Notes: generated from the sequence alone by a model not told the origin. DNA of 18,534 nucleotides from CBDDRG01 sp965232975 (GCA_965232975.1 CBDDRG010000028.1:1-18534); one strand, 5' to 3'. Numbered from the stretch's first letter, positions 6,142 to 13,724 are shown. Translations and numbers: made by a program.

Positions 6142-7248
6142 ATGATCGATGGACGCGACATCGCCTACATGGCGCAGGCGCTGCAACTCGCGCGGCGCGG
6201 CTGGTATACCACCCGACCAAACCCGCGCGTCGGTTGCGTGCTGGTTCGCGACGGCGCGATCGTTGGCGAGGGCTGGCATCAATGGGCGGGACAGGCCCAC
6301 GCCGAAGTCAACGCGCTGGCGCAGGCCGGATCCAAGGCGCGCGGCGCCACTGCCTATGTGACGCTGGAACCCTGCAGTCACCAGGGCCGCACGCCGCCCT
6401 GTGTGCAGGCACTGCAGATTGCCGGCGTCGCGCGCGTGGTGATTGCCGCGCGCGACCCCCACGTCCGCGCTGCCGGCGGCTGGGAGGCATTGCAGGCGGC
6501 GGGTATCGAGGTGGACGGGCCCGTGCTCGCGGAGGACGCCCGCAGCCTGAACGCGGGTTTTATCAAGCGCTGTGAAACGGGCCTGCCACGGGTGACGCTG
6601 AAACTTGCGAGCAGTCTGGATGGCCGCACGGCCATGGCCAGCGGCGAGAGCAAGTGGATTACCGGTGCGGCGGCGCGCAGCGATGTGCAGCGCCTGCGCG
6701 CGCAGTGTGGCGCCATCATCACCGGCGTTGGCACTGTGCTCAAGGACGACCCGGCGCTGACGGTGCGCGCGGCGCAGCTGAGGCTGGACGATGCCGAGAG
6801 CATCGCGGCGCTACCGCCGCTGCGGGTCATCGTCGACAGCCGTTGTCGCGTGGCCGAACTGGCGCCGCGCCTGCAAATTTTTAAGCCACCGGGTGCGGTG
6901 CTGGTGGCGACGGCAACCGAGACTGTTGCGATTGCGGGTGCTGAAACCGTCGTTTTTGCCAATCCCGACAACAAGGTCGATTTGCACGCGCTGTTGCGCG
7001 AGCTGGGGCGGCGGGAGTGCAATGATGTCCTGGTGGAGGCCGGCGCCAAATTGGCCGGGGCATTTCTGCAGGAGCGGCTGGTCGACGAGATTGTTGTCTA
7101 CCTGGCACCCAAGCTGTTGGGTAGCAATGCACGGCCGCTGGCGTTGTTGCCGTTGGATGTCATGGCACAGGCGGTGGATCTGCATATTACTGATGTGCGC
7201 GCCGTCGGTGACGACTGGCGTATTACCGCCACCCTGAGAGGACACTGA
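6142..7248 (+). CDS. ribD: Bifunctional diaminohydroxyphosphoribosylaminopyrimidine deaminase / 5-amino-6-(5-phosphoribosylamino)uracil reductase
   Basis: Catalyses the second and third steps of riboflavin synthesis: deamination of the pyrimidine, then NADPH-dependent reduction of the ribose. The 368-residue protein has an N-terminal cytidine-deaminase domain with HAE at 53-55 and a zinc motif from PCSHQGRTPPC (C78, C87). The reductase domain starts near 146 (PRVTLKLASSLDGRTAM) and includes GESKWITG, GVGTVLKDDPALTVR and a C-terminal VLVEAGAKLAGAFL. The loop usually reading DPNPLVAGRG is DPHVRAAGG here, a modest departure. ATG 6142 has TGAGG at 6131-6135, which overlaps the nrdR stop and suggests translational coupling. 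Its TGA overlaps the ribE ATG by one base. Confidence 0.96.
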   Translation: MIDGRDIAYMAQALQLARRGWYTTRPNPRVGCVLVRDGAIVGEGWHQWAGQAHAEVNALAQAGSKARGATAYVTLEPCSHQGRTPPCVQALQIAGVARVVIAARDPHVRAAGGWEALQAAGIEVDGPVLAEDARSLNAGFIKRCETGLPRVTLKLASSLDGRTAMASGESKWITGAAARSDVQRLRAQCGAIITGVGTVLKDDPALTVRAAQLRLDDAESIAALPPLRVIVDSRCRVAELAPRLQIFKPPGAVLVATATETVAIAGAETVVFANPDNKVDLHALLRELGRRECNDVLVEAGAKLAGAFLQERLVDEIVVYLAPKLLGSNARPLALLPLDVMAQAVDLHITDVRAVGDDWRITATLRGH

Positions 7249-7904
7249 TGTTTACGGGGATTATTGCCGCGATCGGCACCCTCGACCGCAGCGAGCGTCG
7301 CGGTGGCGATGTCCGCCTGTGCGTTCGCACTGGAGCGCTCGATCTCGCCGACGTCCGCATCGGCGATAGCATCGCCGTCAACGGCGTCTGCCTGACCGTC
7401 GTGGCGTTGCCCGGCGATGGCTTCGTCGCCGATGTGTCGGTGGAGACGCTGAACTTTACTACCATCGGATTCTGGTCGCGTGGGACGCGGGTCAACCTCG
7501 AAAAAGCCCTGACGCCCAGTGCCCGTTTGGGGGGGCATCTGGTTTCCGGCCATGTCGATGGCCTTGGCGCAGTGATCAGCCGCCACCCGGATGCGCGCTC
7601 CGAACGCTTCCGCCTGCGCGCACCGGCCGGCCTCGCGCGCTACATCGCCCACAAGGGATCGATCGCCGTGGATGGCGTCAGCCTCACGGTTAACGCGGTC
7701 GCCGGCGCAGAATTCGAACTCAACATCGTGCCCCACACCCTCGCGCACACCATCATGGCCGACTACCAGTCGGGCTCGCGCGTGAACCTGGAGGTCGACG
7801 TCATCGCCCGCTATCTGGAGCGCCTGTTGCTCGGTGAGCGGGCCGAGGCGGGACAGCTGAGCGGTTTCGACAGCTGCGGTGAAACCAACCGAGATCAAAT
7901 TTGA
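7248..7904 (+). CDS. ribE: Riboflavin synthase, alpha chain
   Basis: Final enzyme of the pathway; it dismutates two 6,7-dimethyl-8-ribityllumazine molecules into riboflavin plus the aminopyrimidine substrate of RibH. The 218-residue protein holds the two lumazine-binding repeats: MFTGIIAAIGTL with GDSIAVNGVCLTV near 39-51, then GGHLVSGHVDGLG near 95-107 with GSIAVDGVSLTVN near 137-149. Its ATG shares one base with the ribD stop (TGATG), and GAGAGGAC lies directly upstream, so the two are translationally coupled. It has a somewhat long tail (about 15 residues past ERLL) compared with the core family, of no known meaning. The gene is called ribE or ribC in different species. Confidence 0.96.
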   Translation: MFTGIIAAIGTLDRSERRGGDVRLCVRTGALDLADVRIGDSIAVNGVCLTVVALPGDGFVADVSVETLNFTTIGFWSRGTRVNLEKALTPSARLGGHLVSGHVDGLGAVISRHPDARSERFRLRAPAGLARYIAHKGSIAVDGVSLTVNAVAGAEFELNIVPHTLAHTIMADYQSGSRVNLEVDVIARYLERLLLGERAEAGQLSGFDSCGETNRDQI

Positions 7905-7923
7905 TCGGGGCAGGAATACGACC

Positions 7924-9036
7924 ATGAAAATGAACACGGTGGCAGAGTTGATCGAGGACATCCGCCAGGGTCGCATGGTGATCCTGATGGATGATGAAGA
8001 TCGCGAGAACGAGGGGGATCTGGTCATCGCGGCCGAGAAGGTGCGCCCGGAAGACATCAATTTCATGGCCATGTACGCCCGCGGTCTGATCTGCCTGACC
8101 TTGACCGAGCGCCGTTGCCGACAGCTTGATCTGGCGCCCATGGTGACCAGCAACAACTCCAGTCACGGCACCAATTTCACCGGTTCCATCGAAGCCGCCG
8201 AAGGCGTCACCACCGGCATTTCCGCCGCCGATCGCGCGCGCACGGTGCAGGCCGCGGTGGCCGCGGACGCGGTGCCGAGCGACATCGTGCAGCCCGGCCA
8301 CGTCTTCCCCCTCAAGGCCCAGCCCGGCGGCGTGTTGATTCGCGCCGGCCACACCGAGGCCGGTTGCGATCTGGCTCAGCTTGCCGGTTTGGAGCCGGCG
8401 GCCGTCATCGTCGAGATCATGAACGACGACGGCACCATGGCGCGCCGCCCGGATCTCGAGAGCTTCGCGGAACGGCACAACCTGAAGATCGGCACCATCG
8501 CCGACCTGATCCAGTATCGGGTGATGCACGACAAGACCGTCGAGTGCATCGGCGAACGGCCGCTGCAGACGGCCTACGGCGAGTTCAGACTGAAAACCTA
8601 TCTGGACACCATTCGCGGCGACAGGCACTTTGCGCTGGCGATGGGTGATGTGTGCACTGACGAAGCCGTTCCCGTGCGCGTGCATATGCCCACAGTGGCC
8701 CGCGACCTGCTGGCAATCGAGCGTCCGGGCCCATACCGCAGCTGGACCTTTCACCGCGCCATGGCGCGGATCGCGGAGGAGGGGCGGGGGGTTCTGGTGT
8801 TGCTGTACAACCCGGAATCCAGCGAGCAGGTCGTCGCCGGTATCGACGCGATGATGCTGAGCCAACCCGGCAAGCCGCGCAGCGTCGCGGAGGTCGCCTA
8901 CCTGCAGGTCGGCACCGGCTCGCAGATCCTGCGCGATCTCGGCCTCAAGAAACTAAAAATCATGGGCGCTCCCTTCCGTTTCAATGCGCTGTCCGGGTTT
9001 GATCTGGAAGTGGTCGAATACATCGCCTGTTGTTGA
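7924..9036 (+). CDS. ribBX: 3,4-dihydroxy-2-butanone-4-phosphate synthase fused to a degenerate GTP cyclohydrolase II-like domain (RibBX)
   Basis: The N-terminal half converts ribulose 5-phosphate to the four-carbon riboflavin precursor. Its key acidic loop DDEDRENEGDLV is at 23-34, TGISAADRARTV at 97-108 and the catalytic GHTEAG at 142-147. The C-terminal half (about 205-370) aligns with GTP cyclohydrolase II but has lost its zinc site: where active enzymes have VRVHSECLTGD and later RCDCG, this one reads VRVHMPTVARD (251-261) and RPGPYRS (267-273). The YLQVGTGSQILRDLG end is kept. It therefore fits the RibBX variant described in Proteobacteria rather than an active RibBA. ATG 7924 is preferred because GCAGGAA lies seven bases upstream; the in-frame codon at 7879 would overlap ribE. 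A gene for active GTP cyclohydrolase II is expected elsewhere. Confidence 0.93.
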   Translation: MKMNTVAELIEDIRQGRMVILMDDEDRENEGDLVIAAEKVRPEDINFMAMYARGLICLTLTERRCRQLDLAPMVTSNNSSHGTNFTGSIEAAEGVTTGISAADRARTVQAAVAADAVPSDIVQPGHVFPLKAQPGGVLIRAGHTEAGCDLAQLAGLEPAAVIVEIMNDDGTMARRPDLESFAERHNLKIGTIADLIQYRVMHDKTVECIGERPLQTAYGEFRLKTYLDTIRGDRHFALAMGDVCTDEAVPVRVHMPTVARDLLAIERPGPYRSWTFHRAMARIAEEGRGVLVLLYNPESSEQVVAGIDAMMLSQPGKPRSVAEVAYLQVGTGSQILRDLGLKKLKIMGAPFRFNALSGFDLEVVEYIACC

Positions 9037-9063
9037 CCCGGCTGCTAATCCACAGGAGTTGTC

Positions 9064-9540
9064 ATGAGCAAGTTGAGACCGGTCGAAGGCGAGTTTCGGC
9101 CCGCCAATGCCCGCTTTGCCATCGTCGTCGCGCGCTGGAACGGCGCCATCACCGAGAGTCTGCTGCACGGGGCGTTACGTGCGTTGGCGCGTCACGATGT
9201 TCCCGACGACCACATACAGGTTGCCCGGGTACCCGGCGCCTTTGAATTGCCGCTGGTGGCGAAAGTCTTGGCCGAGAGCGGCAAATTCGACGGCGTGATT
9301 GCGCTCGGCTGCGTCATTCGCGGCGGCACCCCCCACTTTGAATACGTGTGCAGCGAATGTACGCGCGGCATTGGCGCGGCCGCGCTGGCCACGGGTGTGC
9401 CCGTCGCCTTCGGCGTGCTCACCACCGACAACCTGCAGCAAGCCGAGCAGCGATCCGGTGAAGGCACCGAAAACAAGGGCGAGGAAGCGGCGTTGACGGC
9501 GCTCGAAATGGTGTCTCTGCTGCGCCAACTGCGGGGTTAA
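9064..9540 (+). CDS. ribH: 6,7-dimethyl-8-ribityllumazine synthase
   Basis: Joins the aminopyrimidine with dihydroxybutanone phosphate to make the lumazine that RibE consumes; it usually forms pentamers or 60-subunit shells. The 158-residue protein has the family segments FAIVVARWNGAIT near 18-30, VPGAFELPLVAK near 56-67, and GCVIRGGTPHFEYV near 82-95 with the active-site H91. GVLTTDNLQQAEQR is near 117-130 and a C-terminal GEEAALTALEMV follows. AGGAG at 9054-9058 lies five bases before ATG 9064. Only two bases separate its stop from the nusB start, so the two are surely co-transcribed. Confidence 0.97.
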   Translation: MSKLRPVEGEFRPANARFAIVVARWNGAITESLLHGALRALARHDVPDDHIQVARVPGAFELPLVAKVLAESGKFDGVIALGCVIRGGTPHFEYVCSECTRGIGAAALATGVPVAFGVLTTDNLQQAEQRSGEGTENKGEEAALTALEMVSLLRQLRG

Positions 9541-9542
9541 CC

Positions 9543-9992
9543 ATGACTTCAGCGCTGCCGTCGGCACGCAAAAAAGCGCGCCATCTGCTGGTGCAGGCAC
9601 TCTACCAGTGGCAACTGGCGGATGCCGACATCGGTGCCATCGAGGCCGAGTTTCACGTCGATAACAACATGGCCAAGGTCGATACCGCCTATTTCCGCGA
9701 ATTGTTGCACGGCATTCCGCGCCAGCTCGTTGCGATCGACGCCGCCTATGAACCCCTGCTCGATCGCAAGATCGGCGACCTCGACCCGGTGTCGCAGGCC
9801 ATTCTGCGCCTGGGTGGCTACGAGCTGCTGTATCGTATCGATGTGCCCTACCGGGTGGTTATCAATGAGGCCGTGAATCTGGCCAAAACGTTCGGCCCCA
9901 CCGATGCCCATAAATACATCAACGGTATCCTCGACAAGGTCGCTGCCCAAGTGCGCAAGGTCGAGGTAACGGCGGGCAGAGCCCGCGGCTGA
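9543..9992 (+). CDS. nusB: Transcription antitermination factor NusB
   Basis: RNA-binding all-helical protein that, with NusE (ribosomal protein S10), nucleates antitermination complexes on rRNA operons. The 149-residue sequence shows the family pattern: ARKKARHLLVQALYQWQLA near 8-26, the YFRELLHGI segment near 50-58, the LDPVSQAILRLGGYELLYR core, and VPYRVVINEAVNLAKTFG near 101-118 followed by KYINGILDKVA. It begins two bases after ribH, its usual proteobacterial neighbour. thiL and pgpA often follow nusB in gammaproteobacteria; here the next gene is ogt after 87 bases, so the operon has been shortened or rearranged at this point. Confidence 0.96.
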   Translation: MTSALPSARKKARHLLVQALYQWQLADADIGAIEAEFHVDNNMAKVDTAYFRELLHGIPRQLVAIDAAYEPLLDRKIGDLDPVSQAILRLGGYELLYRIDVPYRVVINEAVNLAKTFGPTDAHKYINGILDKVAAQVRKVEVTAGRARG

Positions 9993-10079
9993 CGCTAACG
10001 CAAGTCGAGGGAGACACGCCCCGTCGCGACGCAAGGGCGAACCGCTGCGGCGCAGGAGCCTGGGTGAGAGAACGATGGC

Positions 10080-10553
10080 ATGAACTACTTTGACCGGCTG
10101 GCGAGCCCGCTTGGCGAGCTTGCAGTCTGTGCCGATGAGACTGGCATCACTGCCATTGCCTTTCCCGGTGACCTGCCCCGGTTGATGGGCAGATCCCGGC
10201 CGAATGCGGTGGTGCGCGAGGCCATCAGCCAGCTCGAAGCCTACTTTGCCGGTCGCCTCAAGGTTTTTGACCTGCGCCTGAACGCGGCAGGGACAGCCTT
10301 TCAACACCGTGTGTGGAGGGCGCTGCAGGCGATTCCCTACGGCACCACGGTGAGTTATGGCCATATCGCCGCTGCCATCGATAACCCCGGGGGCTCACGC
10401 GCGGTGGGGCTGGCCAACGGCCGCAACCCGATCGCCATCGCCGTACCCTGCCACCGCGTCATCGGCAGCACCGGCGCACTGACCGGCTACGGCGGCGGTC
10501 TCGACCGCAAGCGCTGGTTACTCGCCCACGAGCAGTATTTTTTGCGTCGCTAA
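10080..10553 (+). CDS. ogt: Methylated-DNA-[protein]-cysteine S-methyltransferase
   Basis: Suicide DNA-repair protein that moves alkyl groups from O6-alkylguanine onto its own cysteine. The 157-residue protein carries the active-site motif IAVPCHRVIGSTG with nucleophile C124, an upstream helix-turn-helix region FQHRVWRALQAIPYGTTVSYG (helix near 74-96) and the ANGRNP segment at 112-117. The N-terminal domain is short, as in Ogt-type rather than Ada-type proteins, and there is no Ada regulatory domain. Start choice is uncertain: ATG 10080 gives a normal N-terminus, but only a loose GTGAGAGA lies upstream. It is 87 bases after nusB and could be the last gene of that operon. Its TAA stop abuts a palindromic element, beyond which ubiD converges. 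Confidence 0.92.
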   Translation: MNYFDRLASPLGELAVCADETGITAIAFPGDLPRLMGRSRPNAVVREAISQLEAYFAGRLKVFDLRLNAAGTAFQHRVWRALQAIPYGTTVSYGHIAAAIDNPGGSRAVGLANGRNPIAIAVPCHRVIGSTGALTGYGGGLDRKRWLLAHEQYFLRR

Positions 10554-10694
10554 GAGCCTGTTCAAGATCTCGATCAGGGGATGCAGCGCAAGGCAAAACT
10601 GACCGAAAAAGCGCAGCATACACGGAGTATGTGAGCATTTTGAGGCCAGTTTTAACGCCGCGATGCGCCCTTCAGCGAGATCTTGAACGGGCTC
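10554..10694. mobile_element. 141-bp MITE-like palindromic element
   Basis: The outer 19 bases are inverted repeats: GAGCCTGTTCAAGATCTCG at 10554-10572 and its complement at 10676-10694, with one mismatch. The dyad continues inward imperfectly: AAAACTGACC on the left matches AAAACTGGCC read from the right, and CATAC-ACGGA-GTATG forms the centre. The unit is flanked by TAA at 10551-10553 and 10695-10697 (CTAA at 10550-10553 and 10694-10697 if the last C is counted), which looks like a target-site duplication. It encodes no protein. As RNA it would fold into one long hairpin on either strand, so it may also end both convergent transcripts. Small size, terminal repeats and duplication make a non-autonomous transposon likely; the mobilising family (IS5-like YTAR targets fit) is inference. 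Confidence 0.8.
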
Positions 10695-12157
10695 TAAAGC
10701 CCGAGTTGCGGCCATAGCTCATCAATGCGCGTCTTCACGGCCGCATCCATCCGGATCGGCCGGCCCCATTCCCGCTGGGTTTCGCCGGGCCACTTGTGGG
10801 TCGCATCAAAGCCTATTTTCGCGCCTAACCCCGACACCGGCGACGCGAAATCGAGATAGTCGATGGGGGTGTTATCGACGATGACGGTGTCGCGACCGGG
10901 ATCCATGCGCGTGGTCATCGCCCAGATCACATCCTTCCAGTCGCGGGCGTTGATGTCGTCGTCGGTGACCACGACAAACTTGGTGTACATGAACTGGCGC
11001 AGGAATGACCACACGCCGAACATCACGCGCTTGGCGTGGCCGGGGTACTGCTTGGTGATGGTGACCACGGCAAAGCGGTAGGAGCAACCCTCGGGCGGCA
11101 GGTAGAAATCGACGATTTCGGGAAACTGCTTCTGCAGAATCGGCACGAACACCTCGTTGAGCGCAACGCCGAGGATCGCCGGTTCGTCGGGCGGCCGCCC
11201 GGTATAAGTGCTGTGGTAAATGGGATTGTTACGGTGGGTGATGCGGTCGATGGTCATCACCGGGAATCGCTCTACCTCGTTGTAATAACCGGTGTGATCG
11301 CCGAACGGGCCTTCGTCGGCTTCATCGCCCGCCGCAATATGGCCTTCGAGGATGAATTCGGCCGTCGCCGGCACCTGCAGGTCGTTATCGATGCAGCGCG
11401 TCACCTGCGTGCGTTCGCCGCGCAGCAAGCCCGCAAACGCGTATTCGGACAGCGTATCCGGCACCGGGGTCACTGCGCCCAGCGTGGTCGCCGGATCGGC
11501 GCCGAGCGCGACCGCGATCGGAAACGGCGCGCCGGGATGGGCCTGTTGCCAGGCGCGGAAATCGAGCGCGCCGCCGCGATGGGCGAGCCAGCGCATGATC
11601 GCGCGATTGCGGCCAATAACCTGCATGCGATAGATGCCCAGATTCTGGCGCTCCTTGCCGGGCCCGCGGGTGATCACCAGGGGCCAGGTGATCAGCGGCC
11701 CGACATCCTCTGGCCAGCAGGTCTGGATGGGCAGTGCCGCGAGGTCTACGGCCCCACCTTCCAGCACCTGCTGCTGGCAGGGCGCGTTGCGGATCTCCTT
11801 CACCGGCATGTTCAGCACCGGCTTGAAGCTCTCGCGCTTGGACCACAAGTCGAGCAGGCCCTTGGGCGGTTCGGGTTCGCGCAGGAACGCGAGCAACTTG
11901 CCCAGGTCGCGCAGGTAGTCGACGCTCTGCCGGCCCATGCCGAGCGCGACCCGCTCGGTGGTGCCGAACAGGTTGGCGAGTACCGGAATGCGGTGGCCTC
12001 GAGGGTTCATGAACAACAGTGCCGGGCCGCCCGCCTTCAGCACGCGGTCGCAGATTTCGGTCATTTCGAGGCGGGGATCAACTTCTGTTTCGATGCGCTT
12101 CAGCTCGCCGCGCGCGGTGAGAAACGCAATGAATTCACGCAAATCCGAATGCTTCAT
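10694..12157 (-). CDS. ubiD: 4-hydroxy-3-polyprenylbenzoate decarboxylase UbiD
   Basis: Prenylated-FMN-dependent decarboxylase that removes the ring carboxyl in ubiquinone synthesis; it needs UbiX to make the cofactor, which is not in this window. The 487-residue length is normal. Visible family features are MKHSDLREFIAFL at the start, NLGIYRMQV near 172-180 (metal/cofactor region), an acidic EFILEG segment near 267-272, and EGPFGDHTGYYN near 282-293 with a probable catalytic acid. The C-terminus includes GYDAT-like GFDATHKWPGE. ATG 12157 is chosen by the conserved N-terminus; the open frame continues upstream, but that part lies antisense to the aldo/keto reductase and is not UbiD. The TAG stop overlaps the end of the palindromic element. 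It is transcribed divergently from the aldo/keto reductase. Confidence 0.96.
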   Translation of the reverse strand: MKHSDLREFIAFLTARGELKRIETEVDPRLEMTEICDRVLKAGGPALLFMNPRGHRIPVLANLFGTTERVALGMGRQSVDYLRDLGKLLAFLREPEPPKGLLDLWSKRESFKPVLNMPVKEIRNAPCQQQVLEGGAVDLAALPIQTCWPEDVGPLITWPLVITRGPGKERQNLGIYRMQVIGRNRAIMRWLAHRGGALDFRAWQQAHPGAPFPIAVALGADPATTLGAVTPVPDTLSEYAFAGLLRGERTQVTRCIDNDLQVPATAEFILEGHIAAGDEADEGPFGDHTGYYNEVERFPVMTIDRITHRNNPIYHSTYTGRPPDEPAILGVALNEVFVPILQKQFPEIVDFYLPPEGCSYRFAVVTITKQYPGHAKRVMFGVWSFLRQFMYTKFVVVTDDDINARDWKDVIWAMTTRMDPGRDTVIVDNTPIDYLDFASPVSGLGAKIGFDATHKWPGETQREWGRPIRMDAAVKTRIDELWPQLGL

Positions 12158-12193
12158 AGGGTACCCGCAGCGACAAAGGAAGCAGTGTCGGGA

Positions 12194-12302
12194 CATCAAG
12201 TGGCCATTGCAAGCCGGTATTTTGCAGCGCTGGCCGCTGTTTTGGTCGTCTGTTATGGTAAGGGTGGTCTGGCTTGTCGATAAATCAATCCACCACTTGA
12301 TG
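12194..12302. promoter_or_regulatory. Perfect 10-bp inverted repeat in the ubiD / aldo-keto reductase divergent region
   Basis: CATCAAGTGG at 12194-12203 and CCACTTGATG at 12293-12302 are exact complements, 89 bases apart within a 156-bp divergent spacer. The right copy touches the TGAGGG ribosome-binding site of the aldo/keto reductase. The pair could be operator half-sites for a looping regulator, an RNA stem masking that site, or chance. I see no strong -35/-10 pair for either gene. Confidence 0.4.
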
Positions 12303-12313
12303 AGGGCAGCACT

Positions 12314-13264
12314 ATGAACACTTTTAAATTGGGCAGTAGTGATTTGCGCGTGTCCCGCCTCGGTCTCGGCTGCATGGGCATGTCGGAATTCTACGGGCCG
12401 GCAGACGAAGCCGAGTCCATCAAGACGCTGCACGCCGCCATCGATCGCGGCGTGAATTTCTTTGACACCGCCGACATGTACGGCAGCGGCCACAACGAAG
12501 AGCTGATCGGCCGGGCCTTCAACGGCAAATGGAGCCAGGTGGTGCTCGCCACCAAGTTTGGCTTTCTGCGCGATGGCAAGGGCGGCTTCGCGGGGCTCGA
12601 TTGCAGCCCGGCGCATATCAGGCAGGCCTGCGACGACAGCCTGCGGCGGCTGCGCGCCGAAACGATAGACCTGTATTATGCGCACCGGGTGGATCCGAAT
12701 GTGCCCATAGAAGATACCGTCGGCGCCATGGCCGACCTGGTCAAGGCCGGCAAGGTGCGTTTCATCGGCTTGAGCGAAGCGGATCCGGATGCCTTGCGCC
12801 GCGCCAGCAAAATCCATCCCATCGCCGCATTGCAAACCGAATATTCGCTGTGGAGTCGCGATCCCGAGGGCGCCATTCTCGATACCTGCCGCGAATTGAA
12901 CATCGCTTTCGTCGCCTACAGCCCGCTCGGCCGCGGCTTCCTGACCGGCGCGATCCCCTCGCGCGACGCGCTCGATCCCAGCGATTACCGCTTGCATTCA
13001 CCCCGTTTCCAAGAGGACGCGCTGGCGCAGAACAACCAGTTCGTTGAGCTCGTCAACTCCATCGCCAAGGCCAAGGGCGTCACAGCGGCACAGGTTGCGC
13101 TGGCCTGGGTGCTGCATCAGGACGCCAATATCTTCCCGATCCCCGGCACCCGCAAGATTTCTCGTCTGGACGAGAATCTGGCTGCGTTAACGGTGAATTT
13201 CAGCGCCGCTGAATTGGCGGCGATCCGCGACAAATTGCCCATCGCGGCCGGCGCGCGCTATTAG
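12314..13264 (+). CDS. Aldo/keto reductase
   Basis: NADPH-dependent TIM-barrel reductase of 316 residues acting on an unidentified aldehyde or ketone. The catalytic tetrad is complete: D51 in FDTAD, Y56 in MYG, K81 in ATKFG and H124 in YYAHR. SRLGLGCMGMSEFYG near the N-terminus and the late IPGTRKISRLDEN (cofactor-binding, near 276-288) are typical of the YakC/AKR13-like branch. TGAGGG lies about seven bases before ATG 12314. It is divergent from ubiD and stands alone; a hairpin-forming TTGACAG/CTGTCAA dyad follows about 25 bases after its stop. The substrate cannot be inferred from context. Confidence 0.92.
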   Translation: MNTFKLGSSDLRVSRLGLGCMGMSEFYGPADEAESIKTLHAAIDRGVNFFDTADMYGSGHNEELIGRAFNGKWSQVVLATKFGFLRDGKGGFAGLDCSPAHIRQACDDSLRRLRAETIDLYYAHRVDPNVPIEDTVGAMADLVKAGKVRFIGLSEADPDALRRASKIHPIAALQTEYSLWSRDPEGAILDTCRELNIAFVAYSPLGRGFLTGAIPSRDALDPSDYRLHSPRFQEDALAQNNQFVELVNSIAKAKGVTAAQVALAWVLHQDANIFPIPGTRKISRLDENLAALTVNFSAAELAAIRDKLPIAAGARY

Positions 13265-13288
13265 CGACAGGCAGGAAGTGGCCCTGGA

Positions 13289-13318
13289 TTGACAGGGATC
13301 AACTCGATTTGCTGTCAA
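13289..13318. repeat. TTGACAG / CTGTCAA inverted repeat between aldo/keto reductase and the zinc-ribbon gene
   Basis: TTGACAG (13289-13295) and CTGTCAA (13312-13318) are exact complements around a 16-base loop. It could end the aldo/keto reductase transcript, though no U-tract follows, or be an operator for the next gene. A TACAAT -10-like hexamer lies at 13354-13359, 40 bases before the next start codon, without a clear -35. Confidence 0.4.
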
Positions 13319-13398
13319 CGTAAACACCGCCGATTTTCAGGAGGGAACCGCTCTACAATAACGACTCTGTGCACCCGCATTGAACAGGGGAGCGGCCA

Positions 13399-13659
13399 GT
13401 GTCGATATTCAACTCACGGAAACGTTTTATCGCCGGCGCCCTATGCCCCCAATGTGGGGCGGAGGATGCGTTGCGCGTATTCAGCCGAGACGGCGATGAT
13501 GTTCGCGACTGTGTGCGCTGCGGCCTTGTCGAAAACATGAACGCGGCATCGCCAAACGGTGATGCCGCTACCGCGCGCGTGGCGGTTCGGTTGGTTCTGG
13601 ACAAACTCGACGTCGAATCGGAACAGGTTGCGAAACTCGTCGTCCCACCGAGCGATTAG
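13399..13659 (+). CDS. yheV: YheV-like small zinc-ribbon protein (DUF2387)
   Basis: An 86-residue protein with a four-cysteine zinc ribbon: C16/C19 (CPQC) and C38/C41 (CVRC). The N-terminus RKRFIAGALCPQCGAEDAL closely resembles E. coli YheV, a putative metal-binding protein of unknown function. The C-terminal half is longer and more variable than in YheV (about 66 residues). The start is GTG 13399, with GGGGAG at 13387-13392 placed six bases upstream. Its neighbours give no hint of role: the aldo/keto reductase lies 134 bases upstream and the oxidase operon 268 bases downstream. The identification rests on the cysteine pattern and the RKRFIAGA signature, so the family call is good while function stays open. 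Confidence 0.82.
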   Translation: MSIFNSRKRFIAGALCPQCGAEDALRVFSRDGDDVRDCVRCGLVENMNAASPNGDAATARVAVRLVLDKLDVESEQVAKLVVPPSD

Positions 13660-13684
13660 CGGTGCCAACCTCATTCCGGCGCGC

Positions 13685-13724
13685 GCAAAAAAGGCGGCGG
13701 AGGTTCCGACTGCGCATTTTTTGC
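13685..13724. terminator. A-tract/T-tract dyad, possible terminator of the zinc-ribbon gene
   Basis: GCAAAAAA (13685-13692) and TTTTTTGC (13717-13724) are exact complements. Between them a GCG..CGG/CCG..CGC stem can form just before the run of six T. This gives a weak bidirectional terminator shape 25 bases after the yheV stop. The inner stem is poor, so confidence is low. Confidence 0.35.

Noticed and set aside
7905..7923. FMN riboswitch before ribBX
   Set aside because: Only 19 bases separate ribE and ribBX, and none of the conserved RFN-element segments appear there or upstream of nrdR.
12158..12997. Open frame extending ubiD upstream by about 280 codons on the minus strand
   Set aside because: It lies antisense to the well-supported aldo/keto reductase, and UbiD homology begins only at the ATG at 12157; the extension has no UbiD-like or other recognisable domain.
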